From contig CANRDG010000001.1 in the NCBI GenBank assembly GCA_947629275.1, positions 1-38,730 on the forward strand: a stretch of DNA of 38,730 bases. Direction: 5' to 3'. The DNA is from an uncultured Clostridia bacterium (lineage in GTDB: Bacteria; Bacillota; Clostridia; Oscillospirales; Ruminococcaceae). Below the pieces are notes generated by a model. It saw only the letters and a program-made list of their open reading frames with translations, was not told the origin of the DNA and ran no database searches. Positions 1 through 9,733 of this stretch are shown here, piece after piece; position 1 is the stretch's first letter, and each line of letters begins with the position of its first letter. The position numbers were made by a program, and so were the translations under genes.

Positions 1-134
1 ACGCCCGTTATGTAGTCTATCACCACAAAAGCTATCAGCGCGTACAGCAGCCCGTCGCAGCCGCCGAGAAACCACCCAAGCCAGCCGCCTACAGCCGAGA
101 AAATCAGCTGTATAGTGTTCCATATTTCTTTCAT
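1..134 (-). CDS. Phage holin, N-terminal part (cut by window edge)
   Basis: The minus-strand reading begins MKEIWNTIQLIFSAVGGWLG and continues through a second hydrophobic stretch (LLYALIAFVVIDYITGV) to the edge. This matches the start of the Firmicute toxin-secretion/phage-lysis holin family: short, several membrane helices, with a VVxDYxTG motif after the second helix. Holins oligomerise in the membrane and time release or activation of the endolysin. The ATG at 134 is preceded by GGGGGCGAAACGT, a suitable ribosome site. It follows the tail-fibre genes, the usual position of the lysis cassette, so an endolysin is expected just outside the window. Only about 45 residues are visible. Confidence 0.8.
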   Translation of the reverse strand, partial: MKEIWNTIQLIFSAVGGWLGWFLGGCDGLLYALIAFVVIDYITG

Positions 135-175
135 ACGTTTCGCCCCCTATTCTTGCATAATATACGTTGCATAAT

Positions 176-400
176 TTAATCCCCCTCTCTTTTATCGAGA
201 ACAGCATCTACCATGTTGTTAAATTCTGTTCTGTCAGCCCTGTAGGTGGACTTGTTCTGAGCATACAATTCCATGTCAGAAATTGTCTCCGAACAACTTA
301 CTCCGCCGCTTTCGTCAATGTTTGCCGAAAAATATCCTATGACTTTATCTTCCGTCATTGACGACCCTGTGAGATTTACGCTTTTAGATACACTAAGCAT
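176..400 (-). CDS. Small phage protein of unknown function after tail fibre
   Basis: A 74-residue soluble protein starting MLSVSKSVNLTGSSMTEDKV, with a strong site (GGAGG, 8 bases from ATG). It lacks membrane segments or cysteine motifs; the C-terminal half (YAQNKSTYRADRTEFNNMVD) looks helical and charged. Small proteins with this SKSVNLTGSS start occur between tail-fibre and holin genes in many Firmicute prophages, as I recall the family, but no function is known to me. It follows the 136-frame gene by three bases and precedes the holin, so it is part of the late operon. A minor virion or fibre-assembly role is only a guess from position. Confidence 0.75.
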   Translation of the reverse strand: MLSVSKSVNLTGSSMTEDKVIGYFSANIDESGGVSCSETISDMELYAQNKSTYRADRTEFNNMVDAVLDKREGD

Positions 401-403
401 TTT

Positions 404-757
404 TTATTCCTCCAATTTTATAAATTCTTCAAGCGCCAGCAGATCAGAAGCGCTTATAGTAACATTATCAGGTAATGCTATCGGTTCATAATCGATTTCT
501 GCTTCTTGCTGCAACAATTCTTCATAGTCGCTGTTAAATGCCGACATCTTACTTTCATCGATATCATAACCTTGTTTGTTTTTCCTGCCGTACTTTTCAC
601 ATAGCTTTATGCGCTCGCTGTCATAGATTTCAAGCTCCGCCTGCACCTTTTTAATCATTTTTGCAAGTGCATAACTTGTTTTTACGGGTAGAGGTTCTGC
701 ACCCAGCCTTTTTAGCGAGGGTGACAAATTTACCAGTCTTGCAATTGTTGTTTTCAT
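404..757 (-). CDS. Phage protein of unknown function (DUF1617-like)
   Basis: A 117-residue protein starting MKTTIARLVNLSPSLKRLG. The start at 757 is preferred over the upstream in-frame start because AAGGAAG lies six bases ahead of it and because its ATG overlaps the tail-fibre stop (ATGA). Residues about 20-60 (YALAKMIKKVQAELEIYDSERIKLCEKYG) form a likely helical hairpin; the C terminus is acidic and contains an ALPDNVTISASDL segment. The pattern resembles the DUF1617 family of phage tail-region proteins, a tentative match from memory. Tight coupling to the fibre gene suggests a role in fibre or tail-tip assembly, which is an inference. Confidence 0.75.
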   Translation of the reverse strand: MKTTIARLVNLSPSLKRLGAEPLPVKTSYALAKMIKKVQAELEIYDSERIKLCEKYGRKNKQGYDIDESKMSAFNSDYEELLQQEAEIDYEPIALPDNVTISASDLLALEEFIKLEE

Positions 758-3700
758 GATGATCTTCCTTTCAATTCTTTTATTTCTGCGGAAAGTTGTT
801 TTAATTTTTCCCAAATAATTGGGATAAATTGTTCATATGCAAGTGTATATATATCTTCGCCGTTTTCGCTTGTGGTAGTAATTATATAATCGTTCTGCCA
901 TGGTATACCGAGTTCTGACAATGCCGCGATCACGTCCTGCGCAACAAAACCAAAGTTTGTTTTGTTTTCAACATCGTCGTTGTATTTAAATGATACTGCC
1001 GAAAGCTTGTCCGGCAAATCAAGCAGCTTTTTTGACAATGGCAATATATCATGCTTAATACGGCTGTCGGAAGAAACCGTTATAGATTTTGCCGATGTGA
1101 TTGCTGTCCCTATAATATGTGTCTTACATAACGATGATGCAACGACTATGCGTTTATCATTATACACATAACCTATAAGACCATATGTCGTTTTGTTTAA
1201 TTCACACCAAAGGTATCTATTGGAAGTTTGATTGTAACCATAGATATATATACTATCGTTTCTTAGCTGAATACATGTTGTATTTTGCCGATTTATATTA
1301 ACAAGCCATGTACTGGTATCGGTGTCTGGTTTCATAGTAGTGAATGATATACCGGCTTCTCTGATTTTTATAATAGAATTATTTCCGCCGCCATAAAGAT
1401 TAGTAGTTTTATCCTTATCCAGAATCAATCCGTTATGTGTAGATGTGTTTATGATTTCTGTTACATCCGCTGTACTCCTGATAGTGAAATAATTATCAGT
1501 AGCAGGAAAAAAGATACCACTATCTTCGCCGGCAGAAATTGAATTCACGCCTTTCAAATCATACCCACCGTTTGCAACATCGTAAAATAGACCTTCATTA
1601 TTAGATTTCCAATACATACTTAGCGGTGTTAAAGTTAATGCGCAAATATTACCAACGCTACTTGTAGCAGTAGGCAATTCTAGCATTGACAACGATATAT
1701 TGCCATTACCTATTGACGTTTTAAATATTTTTGAAGTGTACCCGAATTTAGAAGCTTCGGATGCGGTCTCGAAAGCACCGTTAGAAAGCTGCCACTGAGC
1801 ACCAGCGTATATGCCACCGGGAAATGGTCTGCCTGCGACTGCGGCAGCAGTTTTAAAGTTTGTAGATTGCAAAATACCTGCGGTAACTGTTCCCAAGTTT
1901 GCAGAAATAGCAGAAAGAGACGATATATTAAGCTTGGCAGCAGTAATAGTACTTGCTGCTATTTGTGTAGCTGTAATAGTTCCTGCTGCTATTTTCGCTG
2001 CCGTAACAGCATTTGCAGCGAGCTGATTCGTTCCGACTGCACCTGCTGCGATTTTTGCAGCCGTTATGGCATTTGCCCCAATCCTGTCGGCTGACAACGT
2101 ACCTGTAGTTATTTTCCCGGCATCAAGGTTGGCAATTTTAGCGTTTGTTATAGTTGCATTTGCTATCTTTGCATCTGTTACTGCCAAATTAGCTATCTGT
2201 GCAGTGCCGATACAAGCATCGGCAAATACGCCGCTTGCTGCTGTAAGTGTTTTTGCCGCTAACTTAGCCGCCGTAATAGTACTTGCGACTATGTGATTCG
2301 CTGTAATAGCATTTGCCGCGATTGCCGACGAACCAAACTGTTGTGCTGACCATGTTGTACCATTAAAATAGTACATCTTGTCGCCGTCGTCGGTGTCAAA
2401 CCAAATATCGTTTGCCTTTCTGCCGGTAGTTGCCGGTGCGGCTGCTTGATAAAACACAGTATTCTTGCCGTTTGCAGCTGTAAGAGCGTTTGTAGCTGTT
2501 GTTTGAGCAGATGTAGCTGTTGATTTTGCAGTATCAGCCGTAGATTTGGCAGTATCGGCGGTAGACTTAGCCGTACTTGCTGTGCTGTTCGCCGTATTAA
2601 GCCCATTATCAAGCACAGGTGTAGTTGTAGTTGTACTATTGTCGTCCCATGTGATATAGCTGCGTGTCCATATGTACTTGCCGGAAGTCCACGCAGGGCA
2701 TGAGTCGCTCCACGTCCCACCTGTTTGTGTGGTATTTGAGGAAGACAAATAGTATTGCGGCACAATGGATTTTACGCCCTTTCCTTTCGGACCTGTAGCA
2801 CCTGTAGCACCTGTTGCCCCCTGCGGTCCAGCCGCACCAGTATCCCCTTTTTCGCCCTTATCGCCTTTCGCTCCTGTCGCTCCCGTAGCGCCTTGTGGTC
2901 CTGTTGCGCCAGTAGCTCCCTTAGCACCTGTAATGCATACCGGTGATGTTTCACTGCTTTTACCGTTAGAATATGTAGTAACAGTCTTTGTCCACATATA
3001 TTTGCCGTTTTCCCACGCAGGTACTGTCACACTCCATGTACTGCCCGAAAGTTCAGTAGCGGAAACAGATAAATAATACTGTACTGTTACACCTGTTATT
3101 CCAACGCCTGCCGCTCCTGCTGCACCTGCTGCTCCGACATCACCTTTGTCGCCCTTTTCTCCCTTATCACCTTTGTCGCCTTTAAATTCTCCGCTGTCGG
3201 CACGTCGTTCAAGGTCGTCAACGGTACTTTTTGCTATGCCGGCATCTTCAAAAGCCTGCGCTATCCGTTCATTTATATCCTGTGCCAGTTTATCACCGTC
3301 AATTGCACCTTCTGCTATGGTACTGCCGCCATATGACGTTTGCTGCCATTTCTCACCGTCATAACGATAGATAGCTATTATATTACCGTCGGCATCTGTC
3401 TGAAACCATGTATCATCTTTATACGATAAAGATCTATCGGGTGCATCTGATTGATAAAAATTAGTGTTTTTCCCGTTAGCTGATTTCAAAGCAACCTCTG
3501 AATCTTTCAAAGCAGCCGCAGCATCGTCAAATGCTTTTTGAAGCTGAGCATTCAGTTCTTCGGAAAAAGCATTGCTGTCAAATGCCTGCTTTTCCCAACT
3601 TTTTGTTGCTTCACTGTAAATATATATCGCTCCGCCCTCTAACTCCGAAAACCATATATCGCCGTCAGTTCTTCCTTCAACGGGCGGTGCTTTTTCGCTG

Positions 3701-4866
3701 CGGAATACGGTATTTTTGCCGTTTGCTGCTTCGACAGCTTTTACTGCATTTTGCTGCGCCTGCGAGGCGTTGTGCGCAGCTTGCTCTGCCGCTGCAAAAG
3801 CGCGATTTGTTGGTACATAATAGCTAGTCTGCGATCCACCGTATGAATAGATATAGCATCTGCGGCGGCTATTATAAACGCTCGACATTACTATTATCTT
3901 TCTGTCACCGCCGTATAAGTCGGCTTGCTCATACAAAATACAGTCGCCTGCTTGCAGCGCAAGGTCGCCAAACCATGTTATATTTGCGTTATAGAATGAT
4001 AATTTTTCTACCAACGCTTTTATATTCGAGAGCACTTGACTAATATCAGAACGATCTTTGCTTAAAAAAGGGTTGCCTGTTATATCAATCACATATCCGC
4101 TTTCACCGGAAAGAATATCGTCAAACTTTACGCCGGTAACTGATATAGCTTCGTCCGATACGGAACGGCTTATCGCATTATCTTCATTGATCACCAAATC
4201 TACCGAATCAGAAAAAGCTATAAACTCGAGTTCTCCGGTATCTCTTGTACAGCGGCAAAAACACCCCAACAACTGTGCTATATAAGTGATCATATCACGA
4301 CAGTTATAGGTCATACCCTCTGTTATATTAAGCGTAAAGCTTTTTTCAAGATTAGCAAGACCCGATATATTCTTATGCCTTACTTCACAATAATCACATA
4401 TATAGTCTACAAATTCTGTCAGTGTCTTTGTAGTGCCGTTAAGTGCTTTAGGCACGTCAACGTCAAACTTAATCAAATTATCGTATGCCTTGAAAGCTAT
4501 GCTGTTCTTTTTTCTGCTGACAGAATCCTTTTGGACATTAAATATACCTATAGGTATAGTAACAGTCTGTTCGCCGCTGTCGATGACATACACATACTTT
4601 TTACTAAGATTCACTGTAGCATATTTTAGCAAAAAAGGGTTGTCCAACGCTATAAAAAGTTCAAGTTCTATCTCACCAACATATGTGCCGCCGATATTAA
4701 ACTCATTCGCCATTACCGATTTTTCGGTGAAAGAAAAGGTGTTTTCAAGTATATCGTCAGAAGTAAATGGTATCTTTTCACCGTTGGCAAGCGTAAGTGT
4801 ACCATCTAAGTATTCATCAGCCGCTCCATACGGATCATCTTTATATATTTGTTCAACATTCAACAA
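754..4866 (-). CDS. Tail fibre/receptor-binding protein with collagen-like repeats and S74 chaperone
   Basis: A 1370-residue virion protein. Residues 1-365 resemble a phage tail-tip hub (baseplate attachment). Then come three copies of an ANGKNT(V/N)F...DxWF...YxYxxxxW module (about 381, 460 and 795), two collagen-like Gly-X-Y stretches (about 559-587 and 645-697), each followed by a QYYLS...PAWxxGKYxWT module, a threonine/alanine coiled stretch, and about 14 TAAKIAxGTI-type repeats (about 850-990). The C-terminal 110 residues are a peptidase S74 intramolecular chaperone: SDSRIK (Ser about 1264 and Lys five residues later, the known Ser/Lys spacing) and GFVAQDV. The chaperone trimerises the fibre and is normally cleaved off. 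The start is TTG with AGAGGTG seven bases upstream; the next Met is at 51. It probably binds the host surface. Confidence 0.92.
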   Translation of the reverse strand: MLNVEQIYKDDPYGAADEYLDGTLTLANGEKIPFTSDDILENTFSFTEKSVMANEFNIGGTYVGEIELELFIALDNPFLLKYATVNLSKKYVYVIDSGEQTVTIPIGIFNVQKDSVSRKKNSIAFKAYDNLIKFDVDVPKALNGTTKTLTEFVDYICDYCEVRHKNISGLANLEKSFTLNITEGMTYNCRDMITYIAQLLGCFCRCTRDTGELEFIAFSDSVDLVINEDNAISRSVSDEAISVTGVKFDDILSGESGYVIDITGNPFLSKDRSDISQVLSNIKALVEKLSFYNANITWFGDLALQAGDCILYEQADLYGGDRKIIVMSSVYNSRRRCYIYSYGGSQTSYYVPTNRAFAAAEQAAHNASQAQQNAVKAVEAANGKNTVFRSEKAPPVEGRTDGDIWFSELEGGAIYIYSEATKSWEKQAFDSNAFSEELNAQLQKAFDDAAAALKDSEVALKSANGKNTNFYQSDAPDRSLSYKDDTWFQTDADGNIIAIYRYDGEKWQQTSYGGSTIAEGAIDGDKLAQDINERIAQAFEDAGIAKSTVDDLERRADSGEFKGDKGDKGEKGDKGDVGAAGAAGAAGVGITGVTVQYYLSVSATELSGSTWSVTVPAWENGKYMWTKTVTTYSNGKSSETSPVCITGAKGATGATGPQGATGATGAKGDKGEKGDTGAAGPQGATGATGATGPKGKGVKSIVPQYYLSSSNTTQTGGTWSDSCPAWTSGKYIWTRSYITWDDNSTTTTTPVLDNGLNTANSTASTAKSTADTAKSTADTAKSTATSAQTTATNALTAANGKNTVFYQAAAPATTGRKANDIWFDTDDGDKMYYFNGTTWSAQQFGSSAIAANAITANHIVASTITAAKLAAKTLTAASGVFADACIGTAQIANLAVTDAKIANATITNAKIANLDAGKITTGTLSADRIGANAITAAKIAAGAVGTNQLAANAVTAAKIAAGTITATQIAASTITAAKLNISSLSAISANLGTVTAGILQSTNFKTAAAVAGRPFPGGIYAGAQWQLSNGAFETASEASKFGYTSKIFKTSIGNGNISLSMLELPTATSSVGNICALTLTPLSMYWKSNNEGLFYDVANGGYDLKGVNSISAGEDSGIFFPATDNYFTIRSTADVTEIINTSTHNGLILDKDKTTNLYGGGNNSIIKIREAGISFTTMKPDTDTSTWLVNINRQNTTCIQLRNDSIYIYGYNQTSNRYLWCELNKTTYGLIGYVYNDKRIVVASSLCKTHIIGTAITSAKSITVSSDSRIKHDILPLSKKLLDLPDKLSAVSFKYNDDVENKTNFGFVAQDVIAALSELGIPWQNDYIITTTSENGEDIYTLAYEQFIPIIWEKLKQLSAEIKELKGRSS

Positions 4867-4883
4867 CTACAAGCACCTCTTTC

Positions 4884-5243
4884 TTAATTCTCAATAAGGT
4901 TACAAACATATTCACACCATGTTTCATCATTATCTTTAGGCAAGATAACTTCGGCAGTAATATCACCTGCATACATTTGTGCCGTAACATATTTACCACT
5001 GGTGACATCATAAAAATATGTAGTAAAACTTTCAGGCTCAAATGCATTTGTAAGTATCGATAATTCTTTTATTTGCAGCTTCCACGTGGTGTATATCTTA
5101 TAAGTTCCCTGTCTTATCCTGTCTCTCTTTAATACTCCGCGTTCATTTCTTGTACTCATTTCACTGTCAAGATCCGATCTCTGTACTTTATATGTGACCG
5201 GCACAGGCAGCCATACATTATTTACCCTGATCCACTTATCCAC
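4884..5243 (-). CDS. Tail protein between tape measure and fibre
   Basis: A 119-residue protein reading from GTG at 5243; GGGGGAATAAAC lies directly ahead, overlapping the tape-measure stop. It has a VQRSDLDSEMSTRNERGVLKRDRI segment followed by a compact beta-rich domain (FTTYFYDVTSGKYVTAQMYAGD). This RSDLDS...RN..G...RDRI pattern occurs in small tail proteins placed right after the tape measure in Firmicute siphophages; they are sometimes grouped under DUF6711, which I give with low certainty. By position it replaces the usual distal-tail (Dit) protein, which is larger, so it may be the adaptor between tail tube and fibre. There are no membrane helices or cysteine motif. Confidence 0.75.
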   Translation of the reverse strand: MDKWIRVNNVWLPVPVTYKVQRSDLDSEMSTRNERGVLKRDRIRQGTYKIYTTWKLQIKELSILTNAFEPESFTTYFYDVTSGKYVTAQMYAGDITAEVILPKDNDETWCEYVCNLIEN

Positions 5244-5245
5244 GT

Positions 5246-8200
5246 TTATTCCCCCTTCCCGTTAGATCTTACAATGTTGCTCAGTCTGCGTTTTTCCATT
5301 GTAAACGCGATCTGCTCGGAATCGAGGAATATATAGATATCTCCGGTATCTTCCTGTGATACCATGCCGCCTGTTTCGCTTATTGCGGATCTTACGCCCT
5401 GCCTAATGCTCTCGCTTATCTGTGTATCATTTGCTACAGCTGTTCGGCTGCCGATACGACCTATAAGTTCAGCACCGTTTTCGTTGGCAATAAACATATC
5501 GCCATTTCTAGGTATACCGCCGCTTGCATACGTGCCTATATCAGGTAATGCAGGCGTTTTAAAAATTGGTGTGTCAGGTGCTTTAAGAATAGGTGTGGAC
5601 GACAAATTATTTATAAACAGCGAGCCGCCACCGAAAACGCCTGTGCTAAGTCGGAATCCGGTAGAAAAGAGTTTCGAGAACATATCTTTGAAGCCATCGA
5701 AGAATGATGTTCCGGCTGAACGTCCCGACGACTTAAAGCTTTCAGACGTATTTGTAGGCAGGCTGCCTGCAAGTGTTCTTATAGCACTGCCAATTATGCC
5801 GCCGCCACCCGATATGTTATTTTTTAGCGTAGTTATAAAAGAACTGCCGCTCGAAGAAGCGCTAGAATTGATGTCGGCAAGACTTTGATTTTTCCCCGAC
5901 AAAAACATTGTAGCTATTCCTTCTGCCGCTGATGCCGGACCATTTCTCGTCAACATATTCTTAACGGTAGTAACAAATGAACTGCCGCTTGAATTTGCTG
6001 CTGTCAAGATGCTGAATATACTTTGATCTTTGCCTGCCGTAAACATACTTGATATAGATGCTGCCATTTCAGGCGAACTGCGCCCTACAAGAGAAGTTAT
6101 AGCATTTTTAAACAAGCTGCCAATAATACTGCCGCTGTTGCTTGCAGCAGCATTACAGCTATTCTGAGCAATTGCAAACTGTGATGCAGCCGTCTGCATT
6201 ACAGCCAAGCTCAGTGAGCCGCCAAGCGCTGCCGTCAGACCGCCCGTATAAGCACCGGCAGTACTTTGGGCGTATTTCTCAGCTTGCTGTTTAGCGTAGT
6301 TGTTATAACGCTTTTGCGCTGCTTTATCAAGCGTAGGATCTATTGATTTGCTCTTAAACGCACTATTTGCTCCTGTAATAAACGACAAACCGTATTTCAA
6401 ACCCAAATCAGCAAATGAGTTTGTTCCTGTCATTAGATAAACCATATCGCTCGCAGAGCCTTTTGGCAAAGTAGAATTATTTACCCTTTTTTTAGTTTTA
6501 TTAAAAGAAGCATGAACGTTTTTAAGTACTTCTGCATCTTTTACTCTAAATTCTTCATCTTCGATCTCGTTCAATTGCCAAGTATTACCTAATACATCTT
6601 TATATTCACCACGAGATGTTTGCCATAAGTCGGCGTATCTTCTGTCGCTTTCTGCCGCTGCCTTTCTAGCCTCATCTTCCGCCGCAGATTCAGCTTTTCC
6701 AATCTGGGATGAGATAGAATACAATATACCCCCTGCAACTCTGTCTAATTCTGAAAGAGCAGTGTTTTCTTTCTCGGCAATCAAATTTAAAGTTTCTTCT
6801 AATGGAGCACTATCAACACCAAACGCGTTTGCTTGATTAACAAGCTGTTGAGCAGATTGTTTTTGTATTTTAAAAGTCTCTCTAATATTTTCGTAAGCAG
6901 CACTATATTCTGTTTCAAACTCACTAATTACTCTATCTACCTCATCTTCATTACCTAAATCGTACTTACCACTTTTCATCAGATCGTTAAACAGCCACTT
7001 CATATCGTAGGTGTAATCCTCAGTTGAAGCATTAACAGTGGACATTTTTAAAAGTTCTTCTTCTAATGCTTTCAGTGTGTCGTTATAATCTTTTGTACCC
7101 TTAGATAAAGTACTAAGTTTATCAGTAAGTTCAATTGCTTTCTGCATTGACTTGTCGATCTCATTAAAAAGATTATTCTGAGAAAGATATACTTCGGCAG
7201 AAAGAGCAGAGTTATCAACGTTGTATTTCAACCCGTCAAAGCTCATGTTTATACCGTCGATAATTGTTTGCGTTTCTTTCTCGATAATGAGTTTGGTATC
7301 TTTATAAAGCTGTTCAATTTTAGATTTTAACTCTGTAAAATCAACTTGATCAGTCATTTCGGGCGTGAATTTCAATTTGTTGAAAGTGCTTTGAATATCG
7401 TTTGCGGTAATATCTATGTCATTTTGAATACTATCTATTTCGCACGACAATGTGCTGAAATGGCTGATATACTCATCAAAGCTGCTAGTATAGTTTTTAA
7501 ATGCAGCTACAGCTTTTTCAAGCGGTACACCTGTGTGGTCAAAAAGATATGCTACACGATAATACTGCTGTTCCGCTTTGTCTGCTTCTTCTTTTGCTTT
7601 TTTACACTCAACCGCAAGCGAACCTATCATACCTACAAATCCGCCTACAGCAGTCACTGCCGCGCCGATAGGTCCGGTAGCAGCAAATGCAACGCCAATA
7701 GCACCTGCATAACCGGTCAAATCTAATATTGCGCTTTTTGCTGTCAATGTCTCATTTGCAATATGTCTGCCAAAATCTATGCCGACAAGCGTTGAAAATG
7801 CCGTTGTTATCGCCGCAAGCTTGATCTTATTTAATTTTTGAGTATATTTTTCAGCATCTTTTGCACTGTCAGATACTTTATTAAAGCTTTTAAATAGACC
7901 TACTAAGCCGTCTGCGTATGTAGACAGCTTTTTAACCGTCCATATCGAGGCAAGCAGTTCACCAATAATAATGATCAATTCTTTGTTTTCGCTCAAAAAA
8001 TCCTTAATGTTTTTAAGCTTGTCAATAAAATCGAGAGCCTTGTTCTTAATGCTCTTATACAAACGGTCAGTGTTGCTGTCAAGACCTGCGAGAAAATCAT
8101 ATTCGGGCAGATCAATGCCGAGGTCATAGCCGCCGCCTGCTTGACTGCTTCCAACACCTGATGATGTATCCGGAGATTGAAGTATATTAAGCTCGTCAAA

Positions 8201-9694
8201 GCCTGCAAGCCTTTGAACCTGCTTTACAGCTTCACCGGCACTTTCAGCAAATTCATCTGCCGATTCGGTAGATGTGCTTAAGCCGTTTTGCAGAGATGAA
8301 TAATCTATTTTCGGCAGTTCAAATCCCCATTTATTTGCCAAATATTCGGTTGCTTCGGTAAGCAGTCTTACAAATACCTGTATGTATGGTATCAGCTTGA
8401 CCGCAACTATAGATATGATATTACCCAATGCACGTTTTAACTGCGTAAGCTGCTGCTCCAGTATACGCATACTGTTCGCAGGGGTAATGATAGTTCTTGC
8501 CATATCGCCCATGACATTTTTACTTTGGTCAAGTATAGCGATATATCTCAACTGCGACTTCTGCGCCTGTGTCATTGTGTTTATGCTCTGAGTTATACCG
8601 TTATTGTAAGCGATCTGCTGTAAGGTAGCGGCATCAAGCGCATAGCCGAGCCGTCTGAGCGGCTCTAATTCGCCCGAAATACCCGACTGAACTTTCTGCA
8701 TAGCTTCGTCTATATCGGTATTGAAAAAAGATGCTATATCGTAGCCGATTTGAGTAAGGTTTTTGCTCATTATATCGGCTTTTTCATTTACAACTCCAAA
8801 TCCTGTTGTTATCTGTTTGAAAATACCCCAGTTTCTTATAAATTCGGACGGATCTATGCCGAGCAGTTCTTTCACCTTTTCTGCATAGTTATAAGCCTCT
8901 TCTGCACTATCGCCCATTGCAACATTAAAGAGATTGAGATTTTCAACAAACTGATTGCTTTCATTAAGTGCATCAAAAGCAAATTGACCAAATTTTTTTA
9001 TGGCGTAAGCAGCCGCTATAGCTCTTACTCTGATGTCCGAAAATAAAGTTTTCAGGAAAGAGCCTTTTTTATTAAAACTATTTGTCGCTGTATTAGCTTT
9101 TTCAACGTTTTGAGTAACTTTATTTATGTTATTCGGCAATGCATTGAACGCCTGACCTACCGTATTTAGGTTTTGCGCCAATGGTATTATAGCCGTATTT
9201 ATCTCATTCATAGCTGCGGCAAACTTTTGCGTGTCTACCGTTTCAAGAGCTTTCGCCGTCTCCGGCAAACGCTCTAATGATCTAAGGTAGGAGCTAAGAT
9301 TACTCTTGCCCATTGTTTCAAAGGGCTTGAACATATCTGCAATTGCCTTAGCTTTTTCAGTGTTTACATTTATGCTGTTTATCAAAAGTGATACTTCGGT
9401 CAAAGTTTTTGCAGCATTTCTTACCTTTGTAAGGTTAGGTACACTTATTGTATTGAGCTTATTTATGCTGTTTACAAGCGACGTTATCTTTGTGCCGGGA
9501 TCTGCTGTGCTATTTAATTTTTGCGTGATAGCGTGTATCTTATCAATTTCTGATGTGATCTTATCAAAGCCCTTTATCGAGACAGTTTGAGATTTCAGCT
9601 TTTCAAGTCTAGCTATAAGTTCGTCAAGGGATTTTTCTGCCCTGTCTGCACTTGCAGATACCTCAATATTAAGCTTATCAATATCTAATGCCAT
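5246..9694 (-). CDS. Tail tape measure protein
   Basis: A 1482-residue protein that sets tail length and fills the tail tube before DNA ejection. The start at 9694 (MALDIDKLNIEVSASADRAE) is chosen because GGTGGTGAGG ends three bases ahead; a GTG ten codons upstream lies in a repeat. The N terminus has the usual amphipathic alanine-rich helices; residues about 240-460 hold the conserved core (YDIASFFNTDIDEAMQKVQSG). Two hydrophobic segments follow (about 625-680, GYAGAIGVAFAATGPIGAA), then an AT-rich, charged coiled region, three roughly 47-residue repeats (about 1188-1310, each with SSGSSFxTTxKN) and the common C-terminal YASGGIPRNGDMFIANENG motif. No lysozyme or peptidase domain was noticed. 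At the roughly 1.5 angstrom per residue rule the tail would be about 220 nm. Confidence 0.95.
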   Translation of the reverse strand: MALDIDKLNIEVSASADRAEKSLDELIARLEKLKSQTVSIKGFDKITSEIDKIHAITQKLNSTADPGTKITSLVNSINKLNTISVPNLTKVRNAAKTLTEVSLLINSINVNTEKAKAIADMFKPFETMGKSNLSSYLRSLERLPETAKALETVDTQKFAAAMNEINTAIIPLAQNLNTVGQAFNALPNNINKVTQNVEKANTATNSFNKKGSFLKTLFSDIRVRAIAAAYAIKKFGQFAFDALNESNQFVENLNLFNVAMGDSAEEAYNYAEKVKELLGIDPSEFIRNWGIFKQITTGFGVVNEKADIMSKNLTQIGYDIASFFNTDIDEAMQKVQSGISGELEPLRRLGYALDAATLQQIAYNNGITQSINTMTQAQKSQLRYIAILDQSKNVMGDMARTIITPANSMRILEQQLTQLKRALGNIISIVAVKLIPYIQVFVRLLTEATEYLANKWGFELPKIDYSSLQNGLSTSTESADEFAESAGEAVKQVQRLAGFDELNILQSPDTSSGVGSSQAGGGYDLGIDLPEYDFLAGLDSNTDRLYKSIKNKALDFIDKLKNIKDFLSENKELIIIIGELLASIWTVKKLSTYADGLVGLFKSFNKVSDSAKDAEKYTQKLNKIKLAAITTAFSTLVGIDFGRHIANETLTAKSAILDLTGYAGAIGVAFAATGPIGAAVTAVGGFVGMIGSLAVECKKAKEEADKAEQQYYRVAYLFDHTGVPLEKAVAAFKNYTSSFDEYISHFSTLSCEIDSIQNDIDITANDIQSTFNKLKFTPEMTDQVDFTELKSKIEQLYKDTKLIIEKETQTIIDGINMSFDGLKYNVDNSALSAEVYLSQNNLFNEIDKSMQKAIELTDKLSTLSKGTKDYNDTLKALEEELLKMSTVNASTEDYTYDMKWLFNDLMKSGKYDLGNEDEVDRVISEFETEYSAAYENIRETFKIQKQSAQQLVNQANAFGVDSAPLEETLNLIAEKENTALSELDRVAGGILYSISSQIGKAESAAEDEARKAAAESDRRYADLWQTSRGEYKDVLGNTWQLNEIEDEEFRVKDAEVLKNVHASFNKTKKRVNNSTLPKGSASDMVYLMTGTNSFADLGLKYGLSFITGANSAFKSKSIDPTLDKAAQKRYNNYAKQQAEKYAQSTAGAYTGGLTAALGGSLSLAVMQTAASQFAIAQNSCNAAASNSGSIIGSLFKNAITSLVGRSSPEMAASISSMFTAGKDQSIFSILTAANSSGSSFVTTVKNMLTRNGPASAAEGIATMFLSGKNQSLADINSSASSSGSSFITTLKNNISGGGGIIGSAIRTLAGSLPTNTSESFKSSGRSAGTSFFDGFKDMFSKLFSTGFRLSTGVFGGGSLFINNLSSTPILKAPDTPIFKTPALPDIGTYASGGIPRNGDMFIANENGAELIGRIGSRTAVANDTQISESIRQGVRSAISETGGMVSQEDTGDIYIFLDSEQIAFTMEKRRLSNIVRSNGKGE

Positions 9695-9719
9695 GTACCT
9701 CACCACCACTTCTTTGCAA

Positions 9720-9733
9720 GGCACATGGCACTT
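9720..9733 (-). repeat. Short AAGTGCC element, copy 1 (short form)
   Basis: The minus strand reads AAGTGCCATGTGCC, identical to the copy at 11081-11094. It begins at the stop codon of the second tail chaperone gene and lies 25 bases ahead of the tape-measure start. Longer related copies occur at 17338 and 19418. Confidence 0.6.

Noticed and set aside
1850..2320. CRISPR-like regular repeats
   Set aside because: The periodicity comes from in-frame TAAKIAxGTI protein repeats in the fibre gene; units are not separated by unique spacers.
2289..2765. Minus-strand 158-codon frame inside the tail fibre
   Set aside because: It is an out-of-frame reading of the repetitive Thr/Ala-rich fibre sequence and has no independent ribosome site.
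2765..3364. Plus-strand proline-rich frames opposite the collagen-like repeats
   Set aside because: They are the antisense of Gly-X-Y repeats, which automatically stays open and Pro-rich.
754..9700. Diversity-generating retroelement near the tail fibre
   Set aside because: No reverse transcriptase or template repeat was found in the window; fibre repeats are explained by duplication.
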